Assembly: GCA_016617855.1 (NCBI GenBank)
Contig: JAECUM010004936.1
Span: 1-64,000 of the forward strand
Source of the DNA: Megalonaias nervosa
Lineage: Eukaryota > Mollusca > Bivalvia > Unionida > Unionidae
Length of the DNA stretch: 64,000 nucleotides
Reading direction: 5' to 3'
The position numbers and the translations under genes are program-made. Within the stretch, counting starts at the first letter, position 1; each line of letters begins with the position of its first letter. This document shows, piece after piece, positions 52,400 to 64,000 of the stretch. A model generated the notes under the pieces. That model searched no databases. It was not told the DNA's origin and was given only the letters and a program-made list of their open reading frames with translations.

Positions 52400-54949
52400 T
52401 GATGTGAAGCGTCTGTGGCTACGATGTCGGCTAACAATTTTCTCCTCTTTGAGAAGCGAGCACATGTCGTCTGTAACTTTTAGATTTAGGACATGTAACT
52501 CGGGAAGTCCAACTGTACAGACCCCGTGTGCTTCCAGGTCGCCTTAAGGGAGTTTGCGGTATTTTGGGGGGAGTGGTGGGGTTGGGGCATAATACATATT
52601 GTTATTTATATTTAATTTTCATTGTTAATTATTTTTTAATTTTTTATGTCATTATATGCTATTGATAATGTAACATTGTATGTTGGAATTGACCTTGTCC
52701 AAAATCAAGTTCATTTTCTAATTGACCTGAATCATTGATCCTGGTTTTGTAAATATTTTATCTCAGTCTGAGTCTAGAACTTTGGAAATTCCCCATGAAA
52801 TGCCAGGTCTACCTGTTGTTTACTACATTTTATATTATAATTTAGTAATAGACTTCAATTATAACTAATAATTTTTCTTGTAAACATTGGAACCTTCCAG
52901 CATGAAATTTTCCATTAGGTAATATTGTTATTGAAAATGAAATCTGGTTAAAATCAGATCTCCATAGTCCTACGTGAAAATCTGACAGAGACCGCTTAGG
53001 GATCATGTTCTGGTGACCTTTGAATTAGCCAATGGAAACGCAGCTTTAAACAACCTGGAAGTAATAGCTATCGTTCGGCACATATTAATGCACTTCAGAC
53101 ACACTGATCAGTCTCCCAAACGCGAAGATATGACTTCAAATGAGGCATTATCTTTGGATTGTATTATTGTGATTCAACAAAAGACTGTTCAGATCACCAC
53201 TACAAGGGCCAACACATGCACGTCAACACTTTCAGCGCTGGATTTAATTTGGATTTCCACTAAGTTTATTCAGAACTTTAACTATTTTCACTTCTGTCTG
53301 TAATTCTATGATTATTTTGGATTTAATTTGCAATGCCGTAAGTTTGTGGGTATTTTTTAACATTTTCACTTTGCATTTTAGGGAAATAAGTTATTTGTTG
53401 AATTTTTTCAAGCTTGTTGATTCTCATTTTTTTTTTTCTACTTGTTGTAAGACCATTGCATCGTAATTATATGTAAATATACGATGTATAGTGTGATAAG
53501 TTAACCTCAACCGTGTTGTACATGCGAACTAGCATAGGTAACTGAGCAGACTACTGCACATCTTGCACGTGAAGCTTCAGCTTTAATGGCTAATCAAGGG
53601 AATTGACTAATGCATGGACTGGCTGTTACCATGGACGTCCGCAGGAATTTCTCGGGGGGAGGTGGGACTAGGAGAGGAGGAGCATCCATAATAGGAGGCG
53701 GAAGGCAGTCAAAGCCAATATCAGAGGATATATTTATATACTGCATAACGAATGTTTCAAGAATCGGGGGTGGGGGTGGGTGCATGTGCAGTAAAATGTG
53801 GCGGAATATGAAAATAGCGTCTGCGGATTATTTTAAGAAAAATGATTAACAAAGATAAACAATATGTATAGTTTGCTCTTAACTTGTTACTGCACATCAA
53901 CTTTGATCTCATAGAAAAGATTTTTTATTGGGTTTTTTTAATTGTTTTATGCGTTTTATTTCCTGTTACATAGGTTAATATTTCGTTGTCAAGATCAGTT
54001 TAATCTGAAATTATTTTTTGCGTGATTAATGTTTACAGCGACAGTTAGAGACTACTAAAAGCTATGCAGATGCGAGCTACGTAATCGTTAATAACACTGA
54101 TTTGCCCATGCTCTCTGCTGGGGTTTAAATTGTTTCATATAAGTATTATCAAGTAATGGTGAACACCATCGGTAGGATTTGCCCATGCCTTATGTTGGGA
54201 TATCACAATGCTAAGCATGTTATCTAGGTGAATGGTGAAGTAGTAGTAGTAGTAGTAAATAGTATTGTGGGAGTTTAAAGCCATCCTACATGATAGTTTG
54301 CTAAGTCAAGGAGCAGCAGCATTTTTGTTGTTTTTTTTTTTTTTGTTTTTTTTTTTTTTTTAGTTTTTTGTTAGAACGAGGGGTGGGTCTAGGCAGGCCT
54401 AAGTGGTCATGGTAACAGAGCAGCAGGTGGGTGACTGTTAGAAACATATCAATTAGAGACGCCATGTGTGTATGGGATACAGTCAGTAGCCATGGTTCGA
54501 CATGGAACACGTGTACATGGATGTCTTGGGTGTAAACAGAACCGTACGGATGAAATGCTTTATTCATATTGCGCGGTACATGCCCAACGATATAGAAACC
54601 GGTTCCGACTCTTCAGCTACTAGATATGCGAGGGAGGCACTATCGTCACTCACCGCATATTCAACCACTGTGGAAATGGCCTTTGGGAAGTTCCTTGGTG
54701 AGCTGCATAGTAAAGTTCATCCTAGCCACAGGTTACGCAAAGCAACAAACTTCTACTGAATCAGCGCCTAGCAAGTGACGATCATACTCGCACATTCAGA
54801 GAAAGGCTAGCATACAGAGCATCACACGAGTGTCGCCATAGCGAGATGACTCAGTCAGCAACATCAGCGATAATATTCCAATTAGAGAAAGTCTGTGTAT
54901 CATACACACGTGCAGGCAGAAAAATGCTGTGTATCATAAACACTTACAG
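52400..54949. other. Stretch with no recognisable gene; LTR-like segment inside
   Basis: 53020-53450 resembles the 41330-42545 segment (see the finding). T-rich runs lie at 53425 and 54325-54362. Elsewhere short frames without family resemblance. Confidence 0.45.
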
Positions 54950-55400
54950 GCAAGCAAGCGGTCAATATTCCTAGCACAGTTAATGAGCGCCCTACTCACT
55001 GAGGGGCAGATCACTAAGAGTGAATAATATAATATAATGGAGGCAGTACTGACCGCCAGAGAACGGCAGCCAACCCCAGCAGCCGTTGGATGACGCACCC
55101 CAGATCCTTGGCAACAAAAGCTCAAACTGGTTCCAAGGCAGAGATCAACATGCCTAGCATAGAGTGAATGAGCTCTGTGTTCAGGGAGGGGCAGATCACT
55201 AAGAGCGAACAATATAATATGCTGAAGGCAGTACTGACAGCCTGAGCACGGCAGCCAACCCTAACAGCTGTCGGGCGACGCAACCAGATCGTAGGCAACA
55301 TAGGCCCACACCGTCTCCAAAGCAGCGATCAGCATGCCTAGCACTGAGTGAATGAGCCCCATGATCGTGAAGGGATTGATAAGCAAGAGCGAATTGTTTA
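54950..55400. repeat. Tandem repeat of about 190 bp
   Basis: Two and a half imperfect copies of a unit with ggggcagatcactaagagYga, aggcagtactgac and cggcagccaaccc. G+C content is higher than in the neighbours, suggesting a distinct dispersed repeat. Confidence 0.8.
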
Positions 55401-55408
55401 ATGTGCTG

Positions 55409-56834
<1,426 letters not shown>

Positions 56835-57030
56835 CTTTTCTCTGCCTGGGTTCGAGCCTTGGGCTCGGTCAATGTGGGTACGTGAGAAAGTTTGCCAGTA
56901 GCTTCTCGTTGGTCAGTGGTTCATCCAGGGTTTTCCCGGGTTCTTCCTTCACCATTTATACTGGCCGCCATGTATAGCCTATCTTGTGCTAAAAAAATGG
57001 CGTTAAAACCCTATAACAATAACAATAACA
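56835..57030 (+). mobile_element. SINE family 1, 5'-truncated
   Basis: Plus strand, starting at the B-box side (ctgggttcgagccttggg), with the full body, ggccgccatgtatagcctat, and an aacaataacaataacaac tail that shows the true 3' end of the family. Confidence 0.88.
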
Positions 57031-57524
57031 ACATTCACTTTTCGTACTTATTTCCTCTGGTAACTGATGTCATAAGTTGGAAAGTATTCAGATTTTCATG
57101 AAAATAACTACAAATTAAAAACACAAAAGTACCTATAAAACTAACATTGGCCCACTGATCCGTCCTGGACGTTAGGGGCTTAGCCCAGAGGCTTAAATTA
57201 GGGGATCGAAAAACAACACGGGGATACGCGGTGACATATTTCTTTTTTTTTACCAGTACAGGCTTCTAAGTTTTGCATGGAAGTCTCCCTGGAATGTGAA
57301 GAATTTATTTTTCTGTCCCTCTGTCCCTCTTGGACAATCATTACATTATTGTACAGGAAAACCTGTTGAAAATAGTAAAGGACATTAACATTTGAAAATA
57401 TTAAAGGACATTAAAATTTGAAAATATCAACAATGACATCTTTTGCAATTTTGTCCATACCTATTTATTTAAACTTTAAATTTGAGCTTTCACGACGCAT
57501 AGATTCGTTGTTTGAAATAGTAAT

Positions 57525-57640
57525 TTTCTCATATTTCTTAATTATGCCAATTACATATTTCTTAATTTGCCAATTAAATATTTCTTAATTATGCCAATTA
57601 CATATTTCTTAATTAAGCCAATTACATGTTTCTTGAGAGT
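57525..57640. repeat. 24-bp tandem repeat
   Basis: About four copies of catatttcttaattatgcca then atta, with small variations. Confidence 0.85.
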
Positions 57641-57974
57641 TTGAAGTGATTGATGTTCGATACGATTCTTTTATATGCATCTTGTGTATTGCGGCGAACT
57701 CATCTGACGTTCCAAACTAGATCTGTCTAGAACACATAGACCGACCTTCTCGTTTTGACACCCACCCACAAAACTAAATTAAAAATATGATATTAAACTG
57801 TACGTTTTTGAAGCACCCAGATCAAGTGTATGTAATAATAACCAGTATTTATCAACAGCATACCAAGTAAATAATAGTATAATCTTGCACTTTCGTGTTG
57901 TCATTGACTTTTACGTGACGCATTATGTTATAGTAGGCCACACATCGTAACTTTTGTTTGTTTATTTTGGCTTT

Positions 57975-58215
57975 CGTTATTATTTGGACGGTTAACTCCA
58001 TTTCTCAGCGCAAGATATGTTATACACGGCGGCCAGTATAACTGGTGGAAGAAGAATCCGGGAAACCCCAGGCAGAACCACCGACCCACGGGAAGCTACT
58101 GGCAAGCTTTCTCACATACCCACATTAGTCGAGCCCAAGACTCGAACCCACGAAGACAGAGGTGAGATGGCAGTGACCAGTAACAGCGAGCGCTTTACTC
58201 GGCCACTAGGGGACC
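57975..58215 (-). mobile_element. SINE family 1
   Basis: Minus-strand copy about 110 bp upstream of the receptor exon. Head damaged (a short deletion in the A-box region), B box and body retained, tail near 57975. Confidence 0.85.
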
Positions 58216-58328
58216 CATATACCCAGCGTACATAATAAGTTTAGCTATTCAGAAATGTGTTAATTTCAAAATGTTGCATTAAATCATGTTATTAAAACAA
58301 CTAAATGCCGAAATGTTTATCTTTACAG

Positions 58329-59206
58329 ATGTGGACAAAGCATATAACAACGCACGTGCTCGTGGCAAGTCTTCTGACCTTTCTGTCTCGAGCTCAGGAA
58401 CAATGTCCAGCAGTATCCACGCCTTGCAGCTTCGATGGGGTGGCAATTAGGCAGGCCAGTGGTATCAGTGACATTCTCAAATACTATTATATTGTAGGAT
58501 TATTTGGAGTACACCAGAATGGTAGCACTGCGTATGGATGTGGGCCAACAACAGTTAGGGGAATCCTGAACCTGGAGGCGTTCATGTGGGCTATAAACGA
58601 ATACAGCCCGGACAGAAGTCAAGTTTCCATTGGAGGAGTAGGTTTTGATTCCTGCTCTAGAGTCGAAAATACTCTGGAAAATGTGCTGAGTTTTGAGAAA
58701 TGCAAAGTCAGTCTGCCAGGTGGAGTCGACCGTAGGAACGTATTAGCCTACGTTGGTCCCTATACCAGTCCGGAAGCCATGACCATTCTTAATCTGTTTA
58801 ACGACATGAATAGAACCACGGTGAGCCCCGCAGCGTCTTCTGCAACCTTGAGGGGCAACAATTCCTACCCCTACTTCCTCCGTACCATTCCTTCCGAACT
58901 AATCGAATCAACGATCATTGCAAAGCTTCTGATCAAGGAAAGCGTTAAATTCATTCAGGTCATCTATCAAAATGACATGTACTGGAAAGCTCTCTTTGAT
59001 GCCTTCACGACCAGTCTTAATGGCAGCGACATGTGTGTCGTCACCGCCTTAGCGATATCACCGAATGCTGCCCCAGCTGATCTGAGAACCATGATTGAAA
59101 ACATGGCCACCAACACATTATCCACGAAGGTTGTAGTGGTTTTTGCAGACAAGATTCGTGCAAGACTGATTCTAGAAGCTGTTAGAGACAGGAACAGAAA
59201 TGGAGT
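58329..59206 (+). CDS. Class C GPCR (mGluR-like), first coding exon
   Basis: ATG at 58329 follows directly a tttacag acceptor, so a 5' non-coding exon probably lies upstream. MWTKHITTHVLVASLLTFLS is a signal peptide. The exon then encodes the start of a Venus-flytrap ligand-binding domain (ANF-receptor type): IVGLFGVHQNGSTAYGCG, ILNLEAFMWAINEYSP, YVGPYTSPEAMTILNLF and VSPAASSATL, in the position of the glutamate-contacting segment, then PYFLRTIPSELIES. It ends at a consensus donor gtaagt (59207-59212) in phase 2. Likely a plasma-membrane metabotropic-glutamate-like receptor; the ligand is unknown. Confidence 0.9.
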
Positions 59207-59400
59207 GTAAGTAGCCGATAATAGGACTGTCATTGGTCAGTTGCACAAGTAAAGATACAGACTTTGTACCAAGACGTTAAATAATCCCCTAGAATTTTGA
59301 ATGACAGCGTTCTTTTCAGGTTTCTTTCTTTCTTCTGTTTCGGAGGTTATGGCTTGCAACTCTGTATTCGAATCTATTGAAGCATTTACTTAAGTTTCTC

Positions 59401-59402
<2 letters not shown>

Positions 59403-59494
<92 letters not shown>
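59403..59494. repeat. (AT)n(GT)n microsatellite in receptor intron
   Basis: About 34 AT units followed by GT units within intron 1. Confidence 0.98.
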
Positions 59495-59495
<1 letters not shown>

Positions 59496-60161
59496 TCTCC
59501 ATTGTACCTGACCGAATATAAATGGAATATTAGCAATATTGGTGTATACAACATATCTTTCTATGCGTTATCGTGTACGCTTGTTTAACATTTTTATTAC
59601 TGGTATAGCCAATGCATGTGTATAAAAAGTCGTATTTTCTACTTTTTTTATTTGCTTACCTGATATCAAGAGGAAAAATATCCTGTCGCCTTCTCTTTTA
59701 AGTTGATCTTTATTAAGGAAATAATTATATTATTTAAATTTAGTCGCATGACATTAGTCTGAAACCGAATAATGTTATTTAGGAAATCGTGTTCAATAAT
59801 CTCGCTCCCCCACTCCTGCCGCCTCTAGTTTTGACAATGTTGGTTCCTGTACTGCATCTCCAACGAGCGCACACACATACATGCACAAATTGTTCGTCAG
59901 ATTTATGCATCATATATCAAGACTCCTTACATTCCACTTTTCCTTAATTTGTGGCAGAACATTGAGTCTGATAACTCGTTTTCATCAGCAGGTGGCAATT
60001 AAATCAACAGAATGCCGCTATAGCATCTCTCACGATTCGATGTCTGAACAAGATGGATTTTGAAAGGCTGTTACTATTGTACGTGTCAAGTTTTAACAAG
60101 TCTAACAACGTAATTGTATAAACTGATTGCAAATTTTGAAGTGTGTTATTGTCTGTTATAG

Positions 60162-60714
60162 ATTGCAGTTTATCGGGACGTCAGCTTGGGGAAATTCAGT
60201 TGACGTTATACAAGGTCTCACGGGGGCTAACACTGCCATTACTGTCGTCCCTTCAGACAATGTCGTTGAATACACAGCTGATGTGAGCCGTTTCTACAGC
60301 TATCTCAACAGCCTGAAGCCAGCCTCCAATACCTATAACAAGAAGTGGTTCACGGAATTCTGGGAAAACACTTTCGAATGCAACATCGAACACAACAAGT
60401 ACCTCAGAGACTGCAACACCTCGAATGAGGATTTGGGAACGAAAGGACTGACTGACATGTATGTGCCGTACACGTTGATGGCAGTGGATGCTGTCATGAA
60501 GGGAGTGAAAGCGGCGACGGCGCAGTTCTGCCAGCAACAATATAGTCTTTGCTCTGATCTAATGAACTCTTACAGCAGGGGCCAAAAGTTTCGGGACTCT
60601 ATTCTAGCGGCCACAAAAACTGCCGGACAGAATTTTTTCTCTGCTAATGGTGATCCAGGTACCACCTTTACCATGTACAAGATCCTTCAGGTGGATAACA
60701 ATACCTATCAGGAG
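60162..60714 (+). CDS. Class C GPCR (mGluR-like), second coding exon
   Basis: An acceptor (ttatag, ending 60161) joins in phase to the exon ending 59206, and a gtgagt donor follows at 60715. It encodes the second lobe of the flytrap domain: FIGTSAWGNSVDVIQGL, EYTADVSRFYSYLNSL, KKWFTEFWENTFECN (the conserved Trp-Phe-x-Glu-x-Trp region of class C receptors), DMYVPYTLMAVDAVMKGVK and MYKILQVDNNTYQE. The cysteine-rich and seven-helix exons are not seen in the remaining 3.3 kb, so the gene runs out of the window or is a truncated copy. Confidence 0.9.
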
Positions 60715-60965
60715 GTGAGTGAACCTTACTGTCCCATTATTGAGTCCTCGAAAGTGTAACAGGGACAAATTGCGGAAACCTTACCGTCCTATTATATTAA
60801 TCTATTCCACGATAGTGTAACGGACACATTGCGGTCCCCTTGCGTCTAATTTTATTAAACAAGTGCACGATAGCGTAACAGGGACACATTGCGATCACCT
60901 TACTGTCTTATTATAGTAATTGAGTCCACGATAGTGTAACAGCCACACATTGCAGTTACCTTTCG
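60715..60965. repeat. 56-bp tandem repeat at the start of the receptor intron
   Basis: Four imperfect copies of a unit with gtgtaacagggacacattgcg and ccttactgtc, beginning a few bases after the exon 2 donor. Confidence 0.8.
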
Positions 60966-63900
60966 TATGGTGGCTGCTGCCTCGTCAACAATAATGCTAG
61001 GTGTTTGCTCGAAGGTTTTCACTTAATCATTCTGTGACATTATTTCACACTCTTTAACCTCGCGGTCAAGGTCAAATGTTTTGAACACTGGATTAATGTG
61101 CATGTTTGTTTGTTTGTTTGTTTGTTTGTTTTTTTAGTTCTCCCCCCCCCCTCGCCTTTCTATGACATGGTAGGCAAGAGTGTCTGAGAGAACAAATGAG
61201 GATTCATGTAAGAATCTAAAATTCGAAAAACTATATCTTTATCCTAGCATCGTCATTAGCTTTATCAAGATATAGTTATTACATAACGTAACATACCCAG
61301 GCTTGTAGCACGGGAAAATTAACAGGAGGTAGTATGAGGGTAGAGGCTTGCCGAGTATCTGATACAAAATCGTGTTCTCCAGTGTTTACATTTTTCAGTC
61401 CTATTATAGATAAAGAAGGTTCCTTTTTCTTGCCATCTATTGTTTTTAATAAATTATGTTGTAAAAAAAATATAGGCCAGTGCAGTGAAAGCGTTCACAA
61501 ATGTGTATCAGTGATGTAAAGGTAATTACACCATTATGTTAGGGTCTGAACTTTAGAATGATTCATCTCACCGAGGGTAAAATTCGTTACAACTCTGTCC
61601 AGTTGGCAAGAACAGATAATCCTGAACAGTTTGTAATCTAAGCATGATTCTGTGTTATACAACTATAAATTGATTTTTTTTTATTTTAGCATAAATTTTT
61701 ATTGCGCATAATCGCTTAGACAATGTCCTCTCTACGGACTTAAAATTACTGGGGGTTTTTAAGTTTTTTGTCAGACGCCGCCAGACCTACTGTCCTAGAT
61801 TACCAGGCATAAAGTTCCTATGTTAAAGAGTTCCTTATACCATGTACATAATGACATTTTGAAAGGACTGTGAAAATATTAACATTTTGGGCAGTTCAAT
61901 GAACAGTATATACTGTTTGTCAGCATTTCTAATTATACATTGGTAAATAAACGTTGGAGGAGAAACAAAGACTTGTAACACCTCAAATAAATTCCATATT
62001 TATTCCGGCACTAAAGCTTGCTATAAAGTCTACTAAACTGCTTGGAGAATTTATTAAAACTGTGTTGGCGAGATATTTTATTGGTGCACATGAGCATTAA
62101 GGGTTTACTTTTGTCATCTCACTGACATTTTGGCAATTGTTTTAAAATAAAGGAGACCAAAGCGGGTATTTTGAGAAGTTGAGTTTTCGGCAGAAACCTT
62201 GTCTTCACCAATTTTCCTATATATCTCAAATGTTTATTGAAACGTTTTGGGTCAAATCAAATGTTTGATATAGATGCGCAGTAGGGTATCACTTTTTCTT
62301 ATGCCTAATTTTTGGGTAATTTTTTTCATTGAAAAATTTGCGAAAACGTTTAGAACATGCCTGAAATGCAGGGGTATACGTGTCTATGGCTTCATGTACA
62401 TCTAATTATCCCCGTGCGTCAGTTATTCCGTATGTCCGTCCATGACAAAGCTTGTCATCGTGCATAGTGAATGTTAATGAAACTTTGTGGGCTTTACAAG
62501 TGATTGGCATAGATGCCTACACCCCCACCCCCTTCTTCCCTTCTCTGTGTCGTGGTCCACACGTATAAAAGCATATACTTCTGTCAACCAGTCGTCTTTC
62601 GTACACCGTGGCAACTGTTTTGATTCGATACTCATCTCAGTTTTTCTTTCGCAGACCTTGGCAACTGTTTGGATTCGATACTCATCTCATCCAGTTTTTC
62701 TTTCGCAAACCTTGTTTGACTGCACTTACCAGCTGGAGAAGGGGTTCATGGGGCTAACTTTGTATATGCATGTATATCGTTTGTACATTGTTGGTGCAGT
62801 TTTAGCGTTTAGATAAGGTTTTTTGCCAGTTATATAATCGGTGATTATATTCTGGTTTTATATTGACCATCGATATGGTCAATTCTTCAAATTTTGTTGA
62901 AATGTGGATAATTTGGGAATACTGCTTGTCATCAATTCGTCTCCCACACAACTTGGAAGATTTTATTCAAAGTTTGTCAGCTAGAAATGTGGTTGGTGCA
63001 GATGCGCAGTAAACTTTAACATCGTTTCTTTCTGACCCATGTTTTTGAACTTTTCTTGAACAACTGTCGGTTTAAAGATATTTCGATATAAATTCAGTTT
63101 GTCATCGCTTCTTCTCACACACAGCTGGTTGAACATGCGCAGCAAGGTTTCACTAATTTTCGTCTGGCTCACCTTTGTATTAACATATTGCAAAAACCTG
63201 TCAAAGAGAATATTCTCAGAATCCAAGTTATCATCGCTTCTCCTCCAAAACTCCTTGGCGGCTTTTAATGAATCTTTGTCAGCTATATTATAGTTGGTGC
63301 AGATACGCAGCACGGTTTCAGTTATTTCCTCTAGTTCATTTGTATTTGAGGTTCATTAAACCTTATTCAAGAGAGCTAATCAGTGATGATATTCTAAATT
63401 CTCGTTCTGACTGTATTGATTATGTCCCTTTTTCCAGATTGCCTTGGCTAAAGCTCCACATAACGCGCACTTTGGCGTTCATGTGCGTACCAGTTTGTAC
63501 GAACGTCCACACCCTAGATTAACTTCGTGGGCTCATGGGGAAGGATGAGGGCGTATTTATGTATGTTGTTATAGTCTGATAAACGTTCTAACTGGGCGTA
63601 CGTTTTATACGCTAAATCTAAGACTGTGTCACTAATAAGTGGGTAATTTTCAATTTTGGATGCCGTCAATTCAAAGTAACCAGTCCAGATCATATATTCG
63701 AAATGATTATCGCACACGCATGCATATTGCACCTTGTATTGTTATACCGTAAACCTCATCAATCCTTAAAAGTCGTACAGGAACCAACCCCAATAAATAT
63801 CTGATAAAACACTCCCACGAGATGGCATATGTCTGTGTGCATTCTGCCTTGGAGTCACACTTGTTTTCGTTGTCTGCGTTTTTATTATTTGTTGTTTTGT

Positions 63901-64000
63901 TCTGTTTTATAATTTTGTTGTAATTAACACTTCTTTGTTTGGTAAAAGTCTTTTTATTATCGAAACTGTCGAATCATACTAAAATACTATCATTATTTAT
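60966..64000. other. Intronic or intergenic stretch
   Basis: A (TTTG)n run at 61105-61130, C-rich and T-rich runs at 61130-61150, and a 53-bp duplication at 62595-62715 (ggcaactgttttgattcgat). A similar gttggtgcagatgcgcag word recurs near 62270, 62990 and 63295. No receptor exon or other gene is recognised. Confidence 0.5.

Overview
This window looks like nuclear DNA of a metazoan. The grounds are spliced exons of a class C GPCR, tRNA-derived SINEs, Gypsy retrotransposon pieces, many mini- and microsatellites, and one 20.7 kb Polinton/Maverick DNA transposon. Repeat and protein flavour suggest a marine lophotrochozoan, most likely a mollusc. That is an inference; no marker gene fixes the species.

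Layout. 1-15400: AT-rich, apparently non-coding DNA crowded with minisatellites (34, 41, 28, 17 bp and other units), one foldback-like palindrome and two SINEs. 15402-46709: a nest of mobile elements. The outermost is a decayed minus-strand Ty3/Gypsy element. Its LTRs are at 15402-16130 and 45962-46709, its integrase/RNase H/RT pieces at 16560-19020, and the missing N-terminal RT, protease and Gag pieces at 43450-45900. Its RT is split by about 24.4 kb of inserted DNA (19028-43440), and inside that lies the Polinton (20383-41055). 46710-58300: more minisatellites, SINEs and microsatellites. 58329-60714: two exons of an mGluR-like receptor whose remaining exons lie beyond the window. 60715-64000: intronic or intergenic DNA.

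Polinton. It has 281-bp terminal inverted repeats (5 mismatches), 5'-AG ends and a 6-bp near-duplicated target. Almost all genes are on the minus strand. The core set is recognisable: adenain-like protease, double-jelly-roll major capsid protein, a small basic capsid-associated protein, penton/minor capsid protein, a two-TM protein, chromodomain integrase, two pX-like basic core proteins, packaging ATPase and protein-primed DNA polymerase B. Accessory genes include a BIR-domain (IAP-like) gene, two F-box-like genes and a plus-strand CCHC zinc-knuckle gene. Most genes carry in-frame stops or frameshifts. The protease, major capsid protein and three small ORFs are open.

Most unusual observation. 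The accessory genes at the two ends of the Polinton (five transcription units) terminate about 27-35 nt after their stop codons in a histone-mRNA-type 3' stem-loop, followed by a purine-rich element that could pair with U7 snRNA. One copy is a perfect match to the consensus. Three of these units also share a promoter module. This suggests that the element made histone-like, non-polyadenylated, possibly S-phase-linked transcripts. I know of no description of this, but I could not search.
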